A stretch of DNA of 64,000 nucleotides. It comes from Burkholderiaceae bacterium (GTDB lineage: Bacteria > Pseudomonadota > Gammaproteobacteria > Burkholderiales > Burkholderiaceae_C). Position 1 is the first letter of the stretch; each line of letters starts with the position of its first letter. Of the stretch, positions 41,031 to 49,575 are shown piece after piece. The position numbers and the translations under genes are program-made. The notes beneath the pieces were generated by a model. The model saw only the letters and a program-made list of their open reading frames with translations, had not been told where the DNA came from and did no database searches. The stretch spans positions 310,001-374,000 of the forward strand of contig CAJYPV010000018.1 of NCBI GenBank assembly GCA_913776825.1, given 5' to 3'.

Positions 41031-42749
41031 TTACGCCTGTCTGGATGCCAGCGCCGCGTCGGCACAGGCCTGCTCATGCCGTCGCAGGAACTCGGTGCGG
41101 TCGCTGCGAGCCAGGCGAGGCTCGGCCTGGCGCAGCTGTTCATAGGCCTGGCGCTCGATCGGCGTGGTCAGCGTCTCCAACCGTTGCGCGAAGGCTTCGG
41201 CAAATTCGCCCATGGTCAGCGTCGGTGACTCGCGAAGAATCTGCTGCAGCAGCCGCAGGGAAGCGACACCGCGTGCCACGTCCGATTCGGTGAGGAGTCG
41301 ATCGACATCAAATGACTGCCGCGAGCGCTCGCCGACGACCAGCTTTTTCATTTCCGAGCTCAGATCCGCGCGCGCGGTCTGAAGCGCCTGGGCATAGCGA
41401 TCCGGGTCGATCCGCAGCATGGCGGCCGTCAGCTCGGGATCCATCGGACTGTCGCTCGCGCCAGGCTGGTTGGAGAAGGGCAGCAATCCCAGCAGGCCCG
41501 GCGATACGCCTTGCGCCGTCGCCTGAGCAAGCGCCGCCGCGGTGGGGAACGAGGCACCGCCATCCAGCGGGCGGCAGCGGCCCGCCCCATCCACCATGAG
41601 ATTGCCCCACTTCACATCGAGATTGCCGGTCGCCAGATTGGCCAGCAAGACCTTCTGAAGTTCCACCGGGGCGATCCGGGCGGCGGTGGCGTCGCCGCGG
41701 CGCTGCGTGTCCGCGCATTCCTGCGGCGACATCGAGGTGCGTGTCATCAGCGCCTCCGGGTCCAGGCATTCGCCGGGCAGTCCGTCCAACAGCGCGCCCG
41801 CGCGGCCATTCATGAAGGCCAGGCTGGCGCCGGGGAAGCCCAGGTCCAGGCCAGTCTGGCGCTGGATTTCCTGGCCGGCCGCGTCGCACAGCGCTTCGCG
41901 CAACGTACCGCCGCCGGGCCGAACCAGAACCAGTTCGCTCTCGCCGAAGGCGCCTTTGAACGCATAGGCGATCGATTTGTCGGACCGGCGGAACAGCTCG
42001 ACGTTCGAACTGCCCCCGGCGGCCTGGGCCGTGGGGAAGTACTGGGACAACATCAAGGCATGTTGCTGACGTGCGTGGGCACGCGCGGCCGGCGCGGCCC
42101 GGATCTGCTGAGCGAGCAGCGAATCGAGCTGCTGCTGCAGCGACTCGCGCACATACACCACCATCGCCTTGACCTGACCGACGGCCAGATCGATTTCCGG
42201 CACGTTGCGCAAATGGCTCGGCCGGACGGCGGCCTGGCGCAGAAATTCCAGCGCTTGCTGCTCCACCGACCGTGCCGCGCGATGGAACTCCGGGGTGAAG
42301 TCTTCCTCGCGCAGACGCTTGCCGGCGCGGATGACGGCTTCGAACTGGCCGTGCAGCGGGGTGCCGACGAACTGCGGCGCATCGGCCGCGCGTGTGGCGA
42401 CATGGGTCAGCCGGGGCGTCGTCATGCGTTCGGCGAAGGCATGATGCGGCACCTCAATCCGCGGCGCGCTTCGGGTTCGTCGGCTCCCCGCCGCCGCGGA
42501 GCCGGTGGCGTCCAGCAACGCGAGTTCGCGGTCGGTGAGGTTCAGTCGCGGGATCGGTGGGGTCGCCGGCCCCGTCGACAGCGGGTGGCGCGGCGGATCC
42601 CGCTCGAGCAGGGTGTGGATGAATTCGGCCTCACTCTCGGTCAAGCCGTGCCGCCGGTGGCGAAGGTCCGTCTGGGGGCGGGCTCGGAACTCGATCGGCG
42701 AATCGACAGGCGGGTGGCTGGCGGGCACATACCAACGGGTCAACGGCAT
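41031..42749 (-). CDS. Effector-like protein with a protein-kinase-like domain
   Basis: A 572-residue soluble protein. Residues ~245-405 carry motifs at kinase spacing: K265 in IAYAFKGAF (beta-3 Lys), E285 in TLREALCDAAG (helix C Glu, 20 residues on), GALLDGLPGE, then D378 and N383 in GNLDVKWGNLMVD (Asp to Asn five residues, as in the catalytic loop), and D396 in CRPLDGGASFP (13 residues after N383, as for the DFG Asp). This suggests an active kinase fold of an atypical, PI4-kinase-like or effector type. The flanks are helical without known domains. Start ATG 42749 has AGGAGA seven bases upstream and overlaps the partner gene by ten bases. Its paralogue at 37314-40178 has lost these residues. 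Possible secreted effector; target unknown. Confidence 0.7.
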   Translation of the reverse strand: MPLTRWYVPASHPPVDSPIEFRARPQTDLRHRRHGLTESEAEFIHTLLERDPPRHPLSTGPATPPIPRLNLTDRELALLDATGSAAAGSRRTRSAPRIEVPHHAFAERMTTPRLTHVATRAADAPQFVGTPLHGQFEAVIRAGKRLREEDFTPEFHRAARSVEQQALEFLRQAAVRPSHLRNVPEIDLAVGQVKAMVVYVRESLQQQLDSLLAQQIRAAPAARAHARQQHALMLSQYFPTAQAAGGSSNVELFRRSDKSIAYAFKGAFGESELVLVRPGGGTLREALCDAAGQEIQRQTGLDLGFPGASLAFMNGRAGALLDGLPGECLDPEALMTRTSMSPQECADTQRRGDATAARIAPVELQKVLLANLATGNLDVKWGNLMVDGAGRCRPLDGGASFPTAAALAQATAQGVSPGLLGLLPFSNQPGASDSPMDPELTAAMLRIDPDRYAQALQTARADLSSEMKKLVVGERSRQSFDVDRLLTESDVARGVASLRLLQQILRESPTLTMGEFAEAFAQRLETLTTPIERQAYEQLRQAEPRLARSDRTEFLRRHEQACADAALASRQA

Positions 42750-43318
42750 GAGGCATCTCCTGGTGTGGGCGCCCCGGTCACAGGGCGGTGCGACAACAAC
42801 TGCGTCAGTCGCGGCGTGAGTTCCAGGCGGAGGAACGGGTTGCGCTCGATCAGCGCCAGATCCGGCGATTGCTGCAGCGCTTCCAGCGCCAGCCAGATCG
42901 CGGGGTCGGTGGGCGTGGTGGTCGGCGGCGTCGGCGCCAGCTCATCGAGCGGCGGCAACTGGGCATCGATCGCATCCAATTGGCGGCACACCGGATCCAT
43001 CAGACGGGCCAGCGCCTGGTGGATGCGCTCGGCATCGGGCTGTTCCTGGCATCGCCGCTTCACGCAGGCGCTGAATTCCGACAGCGCGCTGCGCCATTGG
43101 CGACTCAGCGGCCACCAATGCTGGCGCAGATCGTCCGGCAGCAGGCCGGTCGGACGAGCCGAGGTCGGCATGCGCCGCGCAGGCTCGGCCGGCGGCGCGT
43201 GCAGCGGGTGGACCTCGTGCAACTGACGAGGAGGCGGGAAGGGCGGCTGGCGCTTGCTGGCGCGCGGCGCGGCCTTGAGCGTCGGCCCGAGAGGGACGTT
43301 GGAGCGGAAGAAGGGCAT
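42740..43318 (-). CDS. Partner protein of the kinase-like effector (possible chaperone)
   Basis: A 192-residue protein whose stop overlaps the start of the kinase-like gene. The N-terminal ~65 residues are Pro/Arg/His-rich; helices follow (LRQHWWPLSRQWRSALSEFS, ERIHQALARLMDPVCRQLDA), then a Pro/Thr-rich hinge and a C-terminal segment WLALEALQQSPDLALIERNP with FLRLELTPRLTQLL. That segment corresponds to the C-terminus of the partner protein at 40175-40852. The same order, partner then large protein, is repeated twice, so the pair was duplicated as a unit. Type III secretion chaperones are often encoded just upstream of their effectors and are of this size, but these are more basic and Pro-rich than classic ones. 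No named family recognised. Confidence 0.65.
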   Translation of the reverse strand: MPFFRSNVPLGPTLKAAPRASKRQPPFPPPRQLHEVHPLHAPPAEPARRMPTSARPTGLLPDDLRQHWWPLSRQWRSALSEFSACVKRRCQEQPDAERIHQALARLMDPVCRQLDAIDAQLPPLDELAPTPPTTTPTDPAIWLALEALQQSPDLALIERNPFLRLELTPRLTQLLSHRPVTGAPTPGDASCR

Positions 43319-43462
43319 CTGAGTGGAGGACCAGGCCCGCAGGCCCGTGGAGAACCAGTCGGGGTCGGTTCGGCCGGACGATCCGGGCTCGCCCGACGGC
43401 GATCTCCGCTCAGTGTGTGGAGGCCACGGTGCGTTCCGCGCACCGAGGCCGCGCCGCTCGCG

Positions 43463-45478
43463 TCAGCTCAGACGTTGGGCCAGTTCCTGCACCAGTCGCA
43501 GCAGCAACTGCGGCTTGAGGGGCTTGGACAGATGCGCGTCGAAGCCCGCATGCAGCGCCTGCTGCCGATCGACATCGCGCGAAAACGCGGTCAGCGCGAT
43601 CGCCGGCAGACGGCGCCCGAAAGCCTCGGATGGGCTGCTCCCGGCGTCGGCCTGATCGACCTCCCGCGCGCGCCATTCCCGGATCAGCTCATAGCCATCC
43701 CGGCCCGGCATGCCGATGTCGCTGATCAACAGGTCGAAGGTCCGCTCGGCCAGCGTGCGCAGCGCCTCTTCCACGCTTTGCACCGAGGTGACCCGTGCGC
43801 CGCGCTCGCCGAGGATGAGCCGGAGCATCGCCCCGGCATCGGCGTCATCGTCGACCAGCAGCACCCGCAGCCCTTGCAATTCGACGAAAGGCCCGTCGCC
43901 CAGATCCCCATAGCCGCTGAGCGCGCCGCTGCCGGTGTCCGGGTCCAGCACCGATTCCGGGCCCGCGATCTCGGCGCCGGGCAGCCAGAGCGAGATGCAG
44001 GTGCCGCGGCCCGAGCCTTCACTGTCGACGCGCACCCAGCCGCCGTGCGCTTCCACCAGGCTCTTCACGATGGCCAGGCCCAGGCCCAGTCCGCCATGCT
44101 GACGGTTGCTGGCGGCGTCGCTCTGGGTGAAGCGGTCGAACACATGCGGGAGGAATTCGGCGGCGATGCCCTGGCCCTGGTCGCGCACCTCGATCAGCGC
44201 GCCTTGATCACGCGGACGCAGGCGCAAGGTGATGGCGGTGTCGCGCGGCGAAAACTTCGCGGCATTGCCCAACAGGTTCCACAGCACCTGCTGCAGCCGG
44301 CCGCTGTCGGCATGCAGGGCCAGGTCTTCACCCTCCAGATCCAGGACCAGCCGATGGCCGCTTTCCTCGATGGAATGCTGGACGGCGGCGACGGCATTGC
44401 GCACCACCGCGCCGGCGGCGACCAGTTCCCGGCTCAGCGGCAGCTTGCCGACATTCAGTCGCGACATGTCCAGGATGTCGGAAATCATCCGCGCCTGGAT
44501 GTTGACGTTGCGATCGATCGCGGCCAGTCCCTTGGTGAGCAGCTCCGGCGGACTGTGGCGCTGCAGCACGTGGGTCCAGCCCATGATGGCGTTCAACGGG
44601 GTGCGCAGCTCGTGGGAGAGCACCGCGATCAGGTCGTCCTTGAGCCGGCTCAGCCGCTCGGCTTCGCCACGTGCGCTGCGCTCGCGGTCAAGCAGCGCCA
44701 GTCGTTGCTCGGCGAGTTGCACCCGCTGCGACACATCCACCGCCATCGCCATGCACACACCGGGCTCGATCGGCGGCGAGGCCGACCATTCCACCTGCAC
44801 CGCGAGTCCCGACGGTCCGCGCAGCGCGAATTCGGCCTGCAGACCCTCGGTGCCGAGGCGGTCGAAGAAGCCTTGGGCGAGGGCGAGGTCGTCCGGTTCG
44901 ACGAACTCGCGCAATGGAAGCCCCACGACCTCCAGGCTGTCGCGCCCGAGCAGCGCGAGCATCGCGGGATTGGCATCCAGCACGGTGCCGTCCGGCGCGG
45001 ACAACAAGCAGATGCCGCTCGGCGCCTGCGCATAGACCGCGCGGAACTTGGCCTCGCTGCGGCGCATCGCTTCCTCGGCCGCGCGGGTGCGCACCAAGGC
45101 TTGAATCGTCGACACCAGCACCGCCGGCTCGACCGGATGAGTGAGGTAGGCATCGGCGCCGGCATCCAGGCCGCGCACCTTGTCCTCATCGGTCAGATAG
45201 GCGGCGGTCAGATGGATCACCGGCAGCCGGAAGGTGCTGGCCTGGGCGCGCAAGCGTCGGCACAGCTCGAAGCCGTCGATGTCGGGCAGATGGATGTCCA
45301 GCACCACCGCCGACACCCCGAGCCGGACCTCTTCCAGCGCCTGATTGCCCGTCGCCGCTTCCAGCGTCGGAAAGCCGGCGGCATTGAGCAGCCGCACCGT
45401 GGTGTAGCGGCCGATCGGATCGTCGTTGACCACCAGCAGCCGGTGCTGGGACCGATCGATGACGCGCGGCTCGCTCAT
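43463..45478 (-). CDS. Hybrid histidine kinase REC-PAS-HisKA-HATPase-REC, last gene of the stressosome operon
   Basis: A 671-residue soluble protein. The N-terminal receiver (LLVVNDDPIGRYTTVRLL, acceptor Asp in VVLDIHLPDIDG, K in LTHPVEP replaced by His) precedes a PAS domain (FRAVYAQAPSGICLLSAPDG). The H box is [19 protein letters not shown]; the ATP domain has LWNLLGNAAKF, DQGQGIAAEF and GLGLGLAI; the C-terminal receiver has LLISDIGMPGRDGYELI and LSKPLKP. The first receiver lacks the usual Lys in its KP motif, so it may bind rather than relay phosphate. It overlaps the preceding kinase gene by ATGA and belongs to the rsbRST operon. This arrangement, stressosome followed by kinases, is known from proteobacterial stressosome loci in outline; its exact circuit here is inference. 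Confidence 0.88.
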   Translation of the reverse strand: MSEPRVIDRSQHRLLVVNDDPIGRYTTVRLLNAAGFPTLEAATGNQALEEVRLGVSAVVLDIHLPDIDGFELCRRLRAQASTFRLPVIHLTAAYLTDEDKVRGLDAGADAYLTHPVEPAVLVSTIQALVRTRAAEEAMRRSEAKFRAVYAQAPSGICLLSAPDGTVLDANPAMLALLGRDSLEVVGLPLREFVEPDDLALAQGFFDRLGTEGLQAEFALRGPSGLAVQVEWSASPPIEPGVCMAMAVDVSQRVQLAEQRLALLDRERSARGEAERLSRLKDDLIAVLSHELRTPLNAIMGWTHVLQRHSPPELLTKGLAAIDRNVNIQARMISDILDMSRLNVGKLPLSRELVAAGAVVRNAVAAVQHSIEESGHRLVLDLEGEDLALHADSGRLQQVLWNLLGNAAKFSPRDTAITLRLRPRDQGALIEVRDQGQGIAAEFLPHVFDRFTQSDAASNRQHGGLGLGLAIVKSLVEAHGGWVRVDSEGSGRGTCISLWLPGAEIAGPESVLDPDTGSGALSGYGDLGDGPFVELQGLRVLLVDDDADAGAMLRLILGERGARVTSVQSVEEALRTLAERTFDLLISDIGMPGRDGYELIREWRAREVDQADAGSSPSEAFGRRLPAIALTAFSRDVDRQQALHAGFDAHLSKPLKPQLLLRLVQELAQRLS

Positions 45479-46362
45479 GCGCCCAGCCCTTCCGGCACGC
45501 TGTCGGGCAGGCGTTGCGGCACGGTGACCGAGAAGACCGATCCCTTGCCCGCTTCGCTGCGCAGCGCGACGCTGCCGCCGAGCAGTTCCGCCAGCCGCTT
45601 GCTCAGCGACAGGCCCAGGCCGGTGCCGCGCAGGCGCTTCTGGATCGGGGAATCGATCTGCACGAAGTCCTGGAAGATCGCCTGATGAAATTCCTCGGCG
45701 ATGCCGATGCCGGTGTCGCTGACCGAGAAAGTCATCGCGCCGTCGTCCGCGCAGGAGACGCTGACCCGCACCTCGCCTTGCGCGGTGAACTTGAGCGCAT
45801 TCGAGATGAAGTTGCGCAGGATCTGCGAGAGCTTGGCGTTGTCGGTGAACAGCTGCGCGGTGGTCTGCGGTTCTTCGAAGATCAACTGCACATCCGGATT
45901 CACCAGCACCGGCTTGAACATGCCGCGCAGGGCCGCGAACAGATCGACCAGTTCGAACCAGGCCGGCGAGATGTCGATGCGGCCCGCCTCGACCTTCGCC
46001 AGATCCAGCAGATCGTTCACCATTTCCGCAAATTCTTCCGACGTGGTGCGGATGAAGGTGATCTGTTTTTCCTGTTCGTCGGTCAGCGGGCCGTCGACGC
46101 GATCCAGCAGCAGCCGGGTGAGGCTGCGGATCGAGGCGATCGGCGTGCGGAACTCATGGCTCATGTAGGCCAGAAAGCGGCTCTTCAACTCGGTGGCCTG
46201 GCGCAGTTGCTGGGCCTGGGTGTCGAGCTCGGCATACAGCGCCAGCACGCCGCGGTTGGTTTCGTCCAGCTCGGACTGCAGCGCGCTCAGTTGGGCCTGC
46301 GCCTGCGACAGCGCGGCACGCAGGGCAGCGGGATCGTCGGCGTGGGGCGTGGCGTCGGTCAT
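45475..46362 (-). CDS. Soluble histidine kinase of the stressosome operon
   Basis: A 295-residue cytosolic kinase. A ~60-residue N-terminal coiled coil (LSQAQAQLSALQSELDETNR...) leads directly into the H box FLAYMSHEFRTPIASIRSLT, then the ATP domain with N-box [26 protein letters not shown], and GTGLGLSLSKRL. No sensory or membrane domain is present, so input must come through protein contact, plausibly the neighbouring stressosome or phosphatase. The gene starts 11 bases after the RsbT-like ATPase/phosphatase gene and overlaps the hybrid kinase gene by ATGA. Confidence 0.9.
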   Translation of the reverse strand: MTDATPHADDPAALRAALSQAQAQLSALQSELDETNRGVLALYAELDTQAQQLRQATELKSRFLAYMSHEFRTPIASIRSLTRLLLDRVDGPLTDEQEKQITFIRTTSEEFAEMVNDLLDLAKVEAGRIDISPAWFELVDLFAALRGMFKPVLVNPDVQLIFEEPQTTAQLFTDNAKLSQILRNFISNALKFTAQGEVRVSVSCADDGAMTFSVSDTGIGIAEEFHQAIFQDFVQIDSPIQKRLRGTGLGLSLSKRLAELLGGSVALRSEAGKGSVFSVTVPQRLPDSVPEGLGA

Positions 46363-46373
46363 GGTGCAAAGGC

Positions 46374-47480
46374 TCAGGAGACAGGGTGAGACGGCGCGCG
46401 GCGAGCGACCACGACGGTGGCGTCGTCGCGACCGCGCAAATGGTCGCGCAGGATCCAGCCGGCGATGACCAGCGGATCGGCCTGCAGCAGGCGGGGCGTG
46501 TCCGACAGCTGCCAGCGGGTGACGATGCCATCGGAATGCAGCACCAGCACGCCATGCGCCGGCCAGTCGTAGTCCACGTCGTGCAAGCGGCGGACCTGCA
46601 CGCCCAAGGTGCCATGCTGCGACAGCAGGCTGCGGTCCGACACCCCCGAGATCAGGCGTCCGGCAATGTTGCCGGCGCCGGCGAACTGCAGGGACGGTAC
46701 CGCCAGCGGCAACGACACCACCGCCACCGCAGCGCCACGCGTGGCGCGCATGCGGTCATGGGCATCCTCCAGCAGGGCCGCCGGCTGGCTGCGGTTGCTC
46801 GTGTGGGTCAGCTCGACCATCCGATCCGAAGCCTGGGCCGCGCTGATGCCATGGCCGAGACCGTCGGCCATCATGATCAGCCAGCGGTCCGCGAGCGGAC
46901 GCACCGTCCAGGCATCACCGGACACCGCCTCGCCCGGCGCGGCCACGGTCAGGCCGGCGATGTCGAAGGGCGGGGCGGGGCGCCAGGGCGCGGGGCTGCG
47001 ACCAGGTCGCGGCGCGACCGCGGCGATCCACGTCGCGATCACCGTCCCTCGGCCGGGCGCGGAGAAGCCATCGAAGCGGCTGGCCATGCGGCGCACCGCG
47101 CCCAAGCCGGTGCCGGCGGTGCCGCCGGTGCTGTAGCCATCCTGCAGGCATCGGTCCAGGTCCATGCCCGCGCCCTGATCGAGCGACAGCACGCTGATGC
47201 CGGCCCGTTCGGGCGCGGCGGCATGGCCATCGTCGGCGGCGTGGGCGTTGGGGGCCATCGGCGCGTGGCCAGGCCCATCGTCCACCCCGATCAACAAGGC
47301 GGATTGCCTCGACGGTCCGACATGGCGGACCAGGTTGGTGCCCAGCTCGGTGACGATCAGCGCCAGCCGGCCGGCGGCCTCCTCGTCGAAGGCGAGTTCC
47401 TGGGCCAGCCGCTGGGCCGCGCGTCGCGCTTCTCCGACCTGGCTGATGTCCTCGATGGGCAGGCGCAGGTGAGGGCGCAT
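46374..47480 (-). CDS. Anti-sigma-type ATPase fused to a SpoIIE/RsbX-like PP2C phosphatase
   Basis: A 368-residue protein. The N-terminal ~145 residues are an RsbT/RsbW-type HATPase (LIVTELGTNLVRHV as N box, SLDQGAGMDLDRCL, and GGTAGTGLGAVRRMAS). The C-terminal half is a PP2C/SpoIIE phosphatase: SGDAWTVRPL, MMADGLGHGISAAQASDRMV (metal Asp plus Gly), VVSLPL, LQFAGAGNIAGRL, LVLHSDGIVTRW, and DDATVVVARR. In stressosome systems RsbX removes phosphate from RsbR/RsbS and resets the complex; here that activity is joined to a kinase-type ATPase. It lies two bases after rsbT. The fusion may let one protein both phosphorylate or sense and dephosphorylate STAS proteins (inference). Confidence 0.85.
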   Translation of the reverse strand: MRPHLRLPIEDISQVGEARRAAQRLAQELAFDEEAAGRLALIVTELGTNLVRHVGPSRQSALLIGVDDGPGHAPMAPNAHAADDGHAAAPERAGISVLSLDQGAGMDLDRCLQDGYSTGGTAGTGLGAVRRMASRFDGFSAPGRGTVIATWIAAVAPRPGRSPAPWRPAPPFDIAGLTVAAPGEAVSGDAWTVRPLADRWLIMMADGLGHGISAAQASDRMVELTHTSNRSQPAALLEDAHDRMRATRGAAVAVVSLPLAVPSLQFAGAGNIAGRLISGVSDRSLLSQHGTLGVQVRRLHDVDYDWPAHGVLVLHSDGIVTRWQLSDTPRLLQADPLVIAGWILRDHLRGRDDATVVVARRAPSHPVS

Positions 47481-47481
47481 G

Positions 47482-47910
47482 CTATTTCCACCGCGTGATG
47501 CTCACGCGGGTGCCTTGACCGGGCGCGGTCTCGATCTCGAAATCATTCACCAGACGCTTGCTGCCGGAGAGCCCCATGCCCATGCCGCCGCCGGAAGTCC
47601 AGCCATCCTTGAGCGCCAGGTCCAGGTCGGGAATGCCAGGGCCCTGGTCGATGAAATCCAGCCGCAGACCGGTCCGCACGCCTTGCTGCACGCGGCGCCA
47701 GACCATCTCGCCGCCGCCGCCGTAAATCAGCGTGTTGCGCGACAGCTCGCTGGCGGCGGTGATCATCTTGGTCTGATCCACCAGCGAGAACTTGAGCTCC
47801 TGCGTCAGCCGGCGCACCTGCTGGCGGGCCAGCACGATGTCGGGCTCGCTGCGGATCGGCATGCGGCCTTCGGTGTCGGTGGCGCTGCGCGCGTCAGCGG
47901 AGATCGGCAT
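47482..47910 (-). CDS. rsbT: Anti-sigma regulatory serine/threonine kinase RsbT
   Basis: A 142-residue GHKL-family kinase. It has the RsbT signature MPIRSEPDIVLARQQVRRLT, N-box TAASELSRNTLIYG, FIDQGPGIPDLDLAL and GGGMGMGLSGSKRLV (lid and G2 box), and TRVSITRW at the end. RsbT phosphorylates RsbS and RsbR in the stressosome, is then released, and activates a downstream partner. I start at ATG 47910, overlapping the end of rsbS by 17 bases; an internal ATG at 47862 would also give a near-complete protein. Gene order rsbR-rsbS-rsbT is canonical. Confidence 0.92.
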   Translation of the reverse strand: MPISADARSATDTEGRMPIRSEPDIVLARQQVRRLTQELKFSLVDQTKMITAASELSRNTLIYGGGGEMVWRRVQQGVRTGLRLDFIDQGPGIPDLDLALKDGWTSGGGMGMGLSGSKRLVNDFEIETAPGQGTRVSITRWK

Positions 47911-48337
47911 CAAGGTCGTGCTCCCCGTCGACATCGAAGCGGCGGTCGGTCGCGTCATCGCGACCGCCGACGGCCAGTTCGGCGCGTTCCGCCTGACGCA
48001 GCAGGTGCATGCCGCGTTCCATGTTCAAGGCCGTGCGCACGCCATGCAGCGACAGGCCGAGCTCGACCAGGGTGATCGCCACCGCCGGCTGCATGCCGAC
48101 CACGACCGAAGTTGCGCCCAGCACCCGCGCGATGCTGGAAATGCCGGCCAGCATGCGACCGATGAAGGAGTCGACGATCTCCAGCGCGGAGATGTCGATC
48201 AGCACGCCGGTCGCGCCGGTGTCCTGGATCTTGTTGGCGAGGTCGTCCTGCAGCGCGAGGGCGGTCTGGTCCTGCAGGTCGATCTGGATGGTGACCAGCA
48301 GCGTGCGGCCGATCTGGAGAATGGGGATGCGCTGCAT
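47894..48337 (-). CDS. rsbS: Stressosome STAS protein RsbS
   Basis: A 147-residue STAS-domain protein: IPILQIGRTLLVTIQIDLQD at the start, then GVLIDISALEIVDSFIGRML, in which S57 sits where RsbT phosphorylates RsbS, and VVGMQPAVAITLVELGLSL. The last ~25 residues are acidic/Arg-rich and not part of the domain. RsbS binds RsbT in the stressosome core and releases it on phosphorylation. The gene starts one base after the rsbR stop. Confidence 0.93.
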   Translation of the reverse strand: MQRIPILQIGRTLLVTIQIDLQDQTALALQDDLANKIQDTGATGVLIDISALEIVDSFIGRMLAGISSIARVLGATSVVVGMQPAVAITLVELGLSLHGVRTALNMERGMHLLRQAERAELAVGGRDDATDRRFDVDGEHDLDADLR

Positions 48338-48338
48338 C

Positions 48339-49217
48339 TCAATCGATCCGTGCCGGTGTGGCGCCGCCGGCGCGCGGACGCGTCACCACGAAACCGGCGC
48401 GTCGGATGGCCAGGGCCAGCGCATCCGCCAGCGAGGCTTTGGTGGTGATGCCGTCCAGCTCGATGCCCAGGTGCACGATGGTCTGGGCGATCTGGGGCCG
48501 GATGCCGCTGATGATGCAGTCCGCCCCCATCAGCCGGATGGCAGTGACCGTCTTGAGCAGATGCTGCGCCACGAGCGTGTCGACCGTGGGCACGCCGGTG
48601 ATGTCGATGATCGCCAGCTCGGCGCCGGTTTCGACGATGCGCTGCAGCAAGGTCTCCATCACGAGCTGGGTGCGGCCGCTGTCCAGCGTGCCGATCATCG
48701 GCACGGCCAGCACGCCTTCCCACAGCTTCACCACCGGGGTGGACAGCTCCAGCAGTTCCTGCTGCTGACGGGCGATCACCTCCTCGCGGCTGCGCTGGTA
48801 GGTGGTCACCGTGTGCTGGGCCATCTGGTCGACCAGGGTCGAGATTTCCCAGGTCGCTTCGACCAGCTCCTCGGGCTGGGCGCCCAGTCGGCGCTGCAGG
48901 CCGGCGAACAGCGGCTTCTTCAACGCGAGCACGAAGCGGCTGGTTTCGGCGGCGGTCGAGCCCTGCGCGGCGCGGGATTCCGACACGGCGGCCAGCACCT
49001 CGCGCACGCCCGCCCAGGCGGGCTGCTCCAGGTCCTGGCTGTCGCCGCGTTGCTGCAGTCCGCTGCGCAGGGCGTCGACCAGCTGAGCCGTTTCGCGCAA
49101 TTCAGTTTGAAGCGCTCGGCCGCCGTTGGCGGTGCGCAATTCAGCCTGCCATTCGGTCAGGATCTGATCGCGGGAGGTGGCAAGCAGGTCTTCAATCGCG
49201 GCGCTGTGGGAAGTCAT
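48339..49217 (-). CDS. rsbR: Stressosome sensor RsbR (non-globin N-terminal domain plus STAS)
   Basis: A 292-residue protein. Residues 1-145 are an all-helical N-terminal domain of the RsbRD type (IEDLLATSRDQILTEWQAEL...), which projects from the stressosome as the sensory turret. A linker helix RQQQELLELSTPVVKLWEGV leads into the STAS domain with IIDITGVPTVDTLVAQHLLK (T214 equivalent to the RsbS Ser) and CIISGIRPQIAQTIVHLGI. It is not the heme-globin type. ATG 49217 has AAGGAA at good spacing; the longer frame upstream is not expected to be translated. A sigma-54 element at 49301-49316 should transcribe the whole rsbR-S-T-phosphatase-kinase-kinase operon. Confidence 0.93.
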   Translation of the reverse strand: MTSHSAAIEDLLATSRDQILTEWQAELRTANGGRALQTELRETAQLVDALRSGLQQRGDSQDLEQPAWAGVREVLAAVSESRAAQGSTAAETSRFVLALKKPLFAGLQRRLGAQPEELVEATWEISTLVDQMAQHTVTTYQRSREEVIARQQQELLELSTPVVKLWEGVLAVPMIGTLDSGRTQLVMETLLQRIVETGAELAIIDITGVPTVDTLVAQHLLKTVTAIRLMGADCIISGIRPQIAQTIVHLGIELDGITTKASLADALALAIRRAGFVVTRPRAGGATPARID

Positions 49218-49300
49218 AGGTTCCTTGTGGAGACCGATGCGGCCCGAGCGTCTTCCCGCGGAAGGCGCTGCTGCCGGCATCGCTCGATGAGGCTGAACGA

Positions 49301-49316
49301 TGCAAGTAGGAGGCCA
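49301..49316 (-). promoter_or_regulatory. Sigma-54 -24/-12 promoter of the stressosome operon
   Basis: On the minus strand it reads TGGCCTCCTACTTGCA, exact spacing and a perfect TTGCA. Predicted start about 49290, leader 73 bases. The 358-base divergent region 49218-49575 contains this element and the opposite one at 49446-49461. Confidence 0.75.
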
Positions 49317-49445
49317 ACACGACATCCGCGATCGTCTGGCCCCCTCCGGCACGTGGCGTGCCAGTCGAACAGCGTGAGAATGTTACTCGCCCGCCTCTGA
49401 TGCCCGGTGTGAAGTGCGCCCAAGGGTTTGTCCCTAGTGCGGGTT

Positions 49446-49461
49446 GGGCACGCCGATTGCC
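49446..49461 (+). promoter_or_regulatory. Sigma-54 -24/-12 promoter for the receiver-pseudokinase gene
   Basis: The element reads GGGCACGCCGATTGCC, nearly perfect. Predicted start about 49472, so translation must begin downstream, which excludes the first in-frame ATG at 49444 and fits GTG 49576. Confidence 0.85.
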
Positions 49462-49575
49462 CCATCCCTGTCCGGAGATGCGTCCCGCGCCCACGAGGCT
49501 GGCGGGACGCAGGTCGGGCAACAACATCAGACGCCTTGGACATTGAGCGGGCGAAGGAACGATTGGGAGAACGAA

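Noticed and set aside
40853..43462. PIP or hrpII boxes (TTCG-N16-TTCG) for the effector-like genes
   Set aside because: I looked upstream of both partner genes on the minus strand and found no such repeat.
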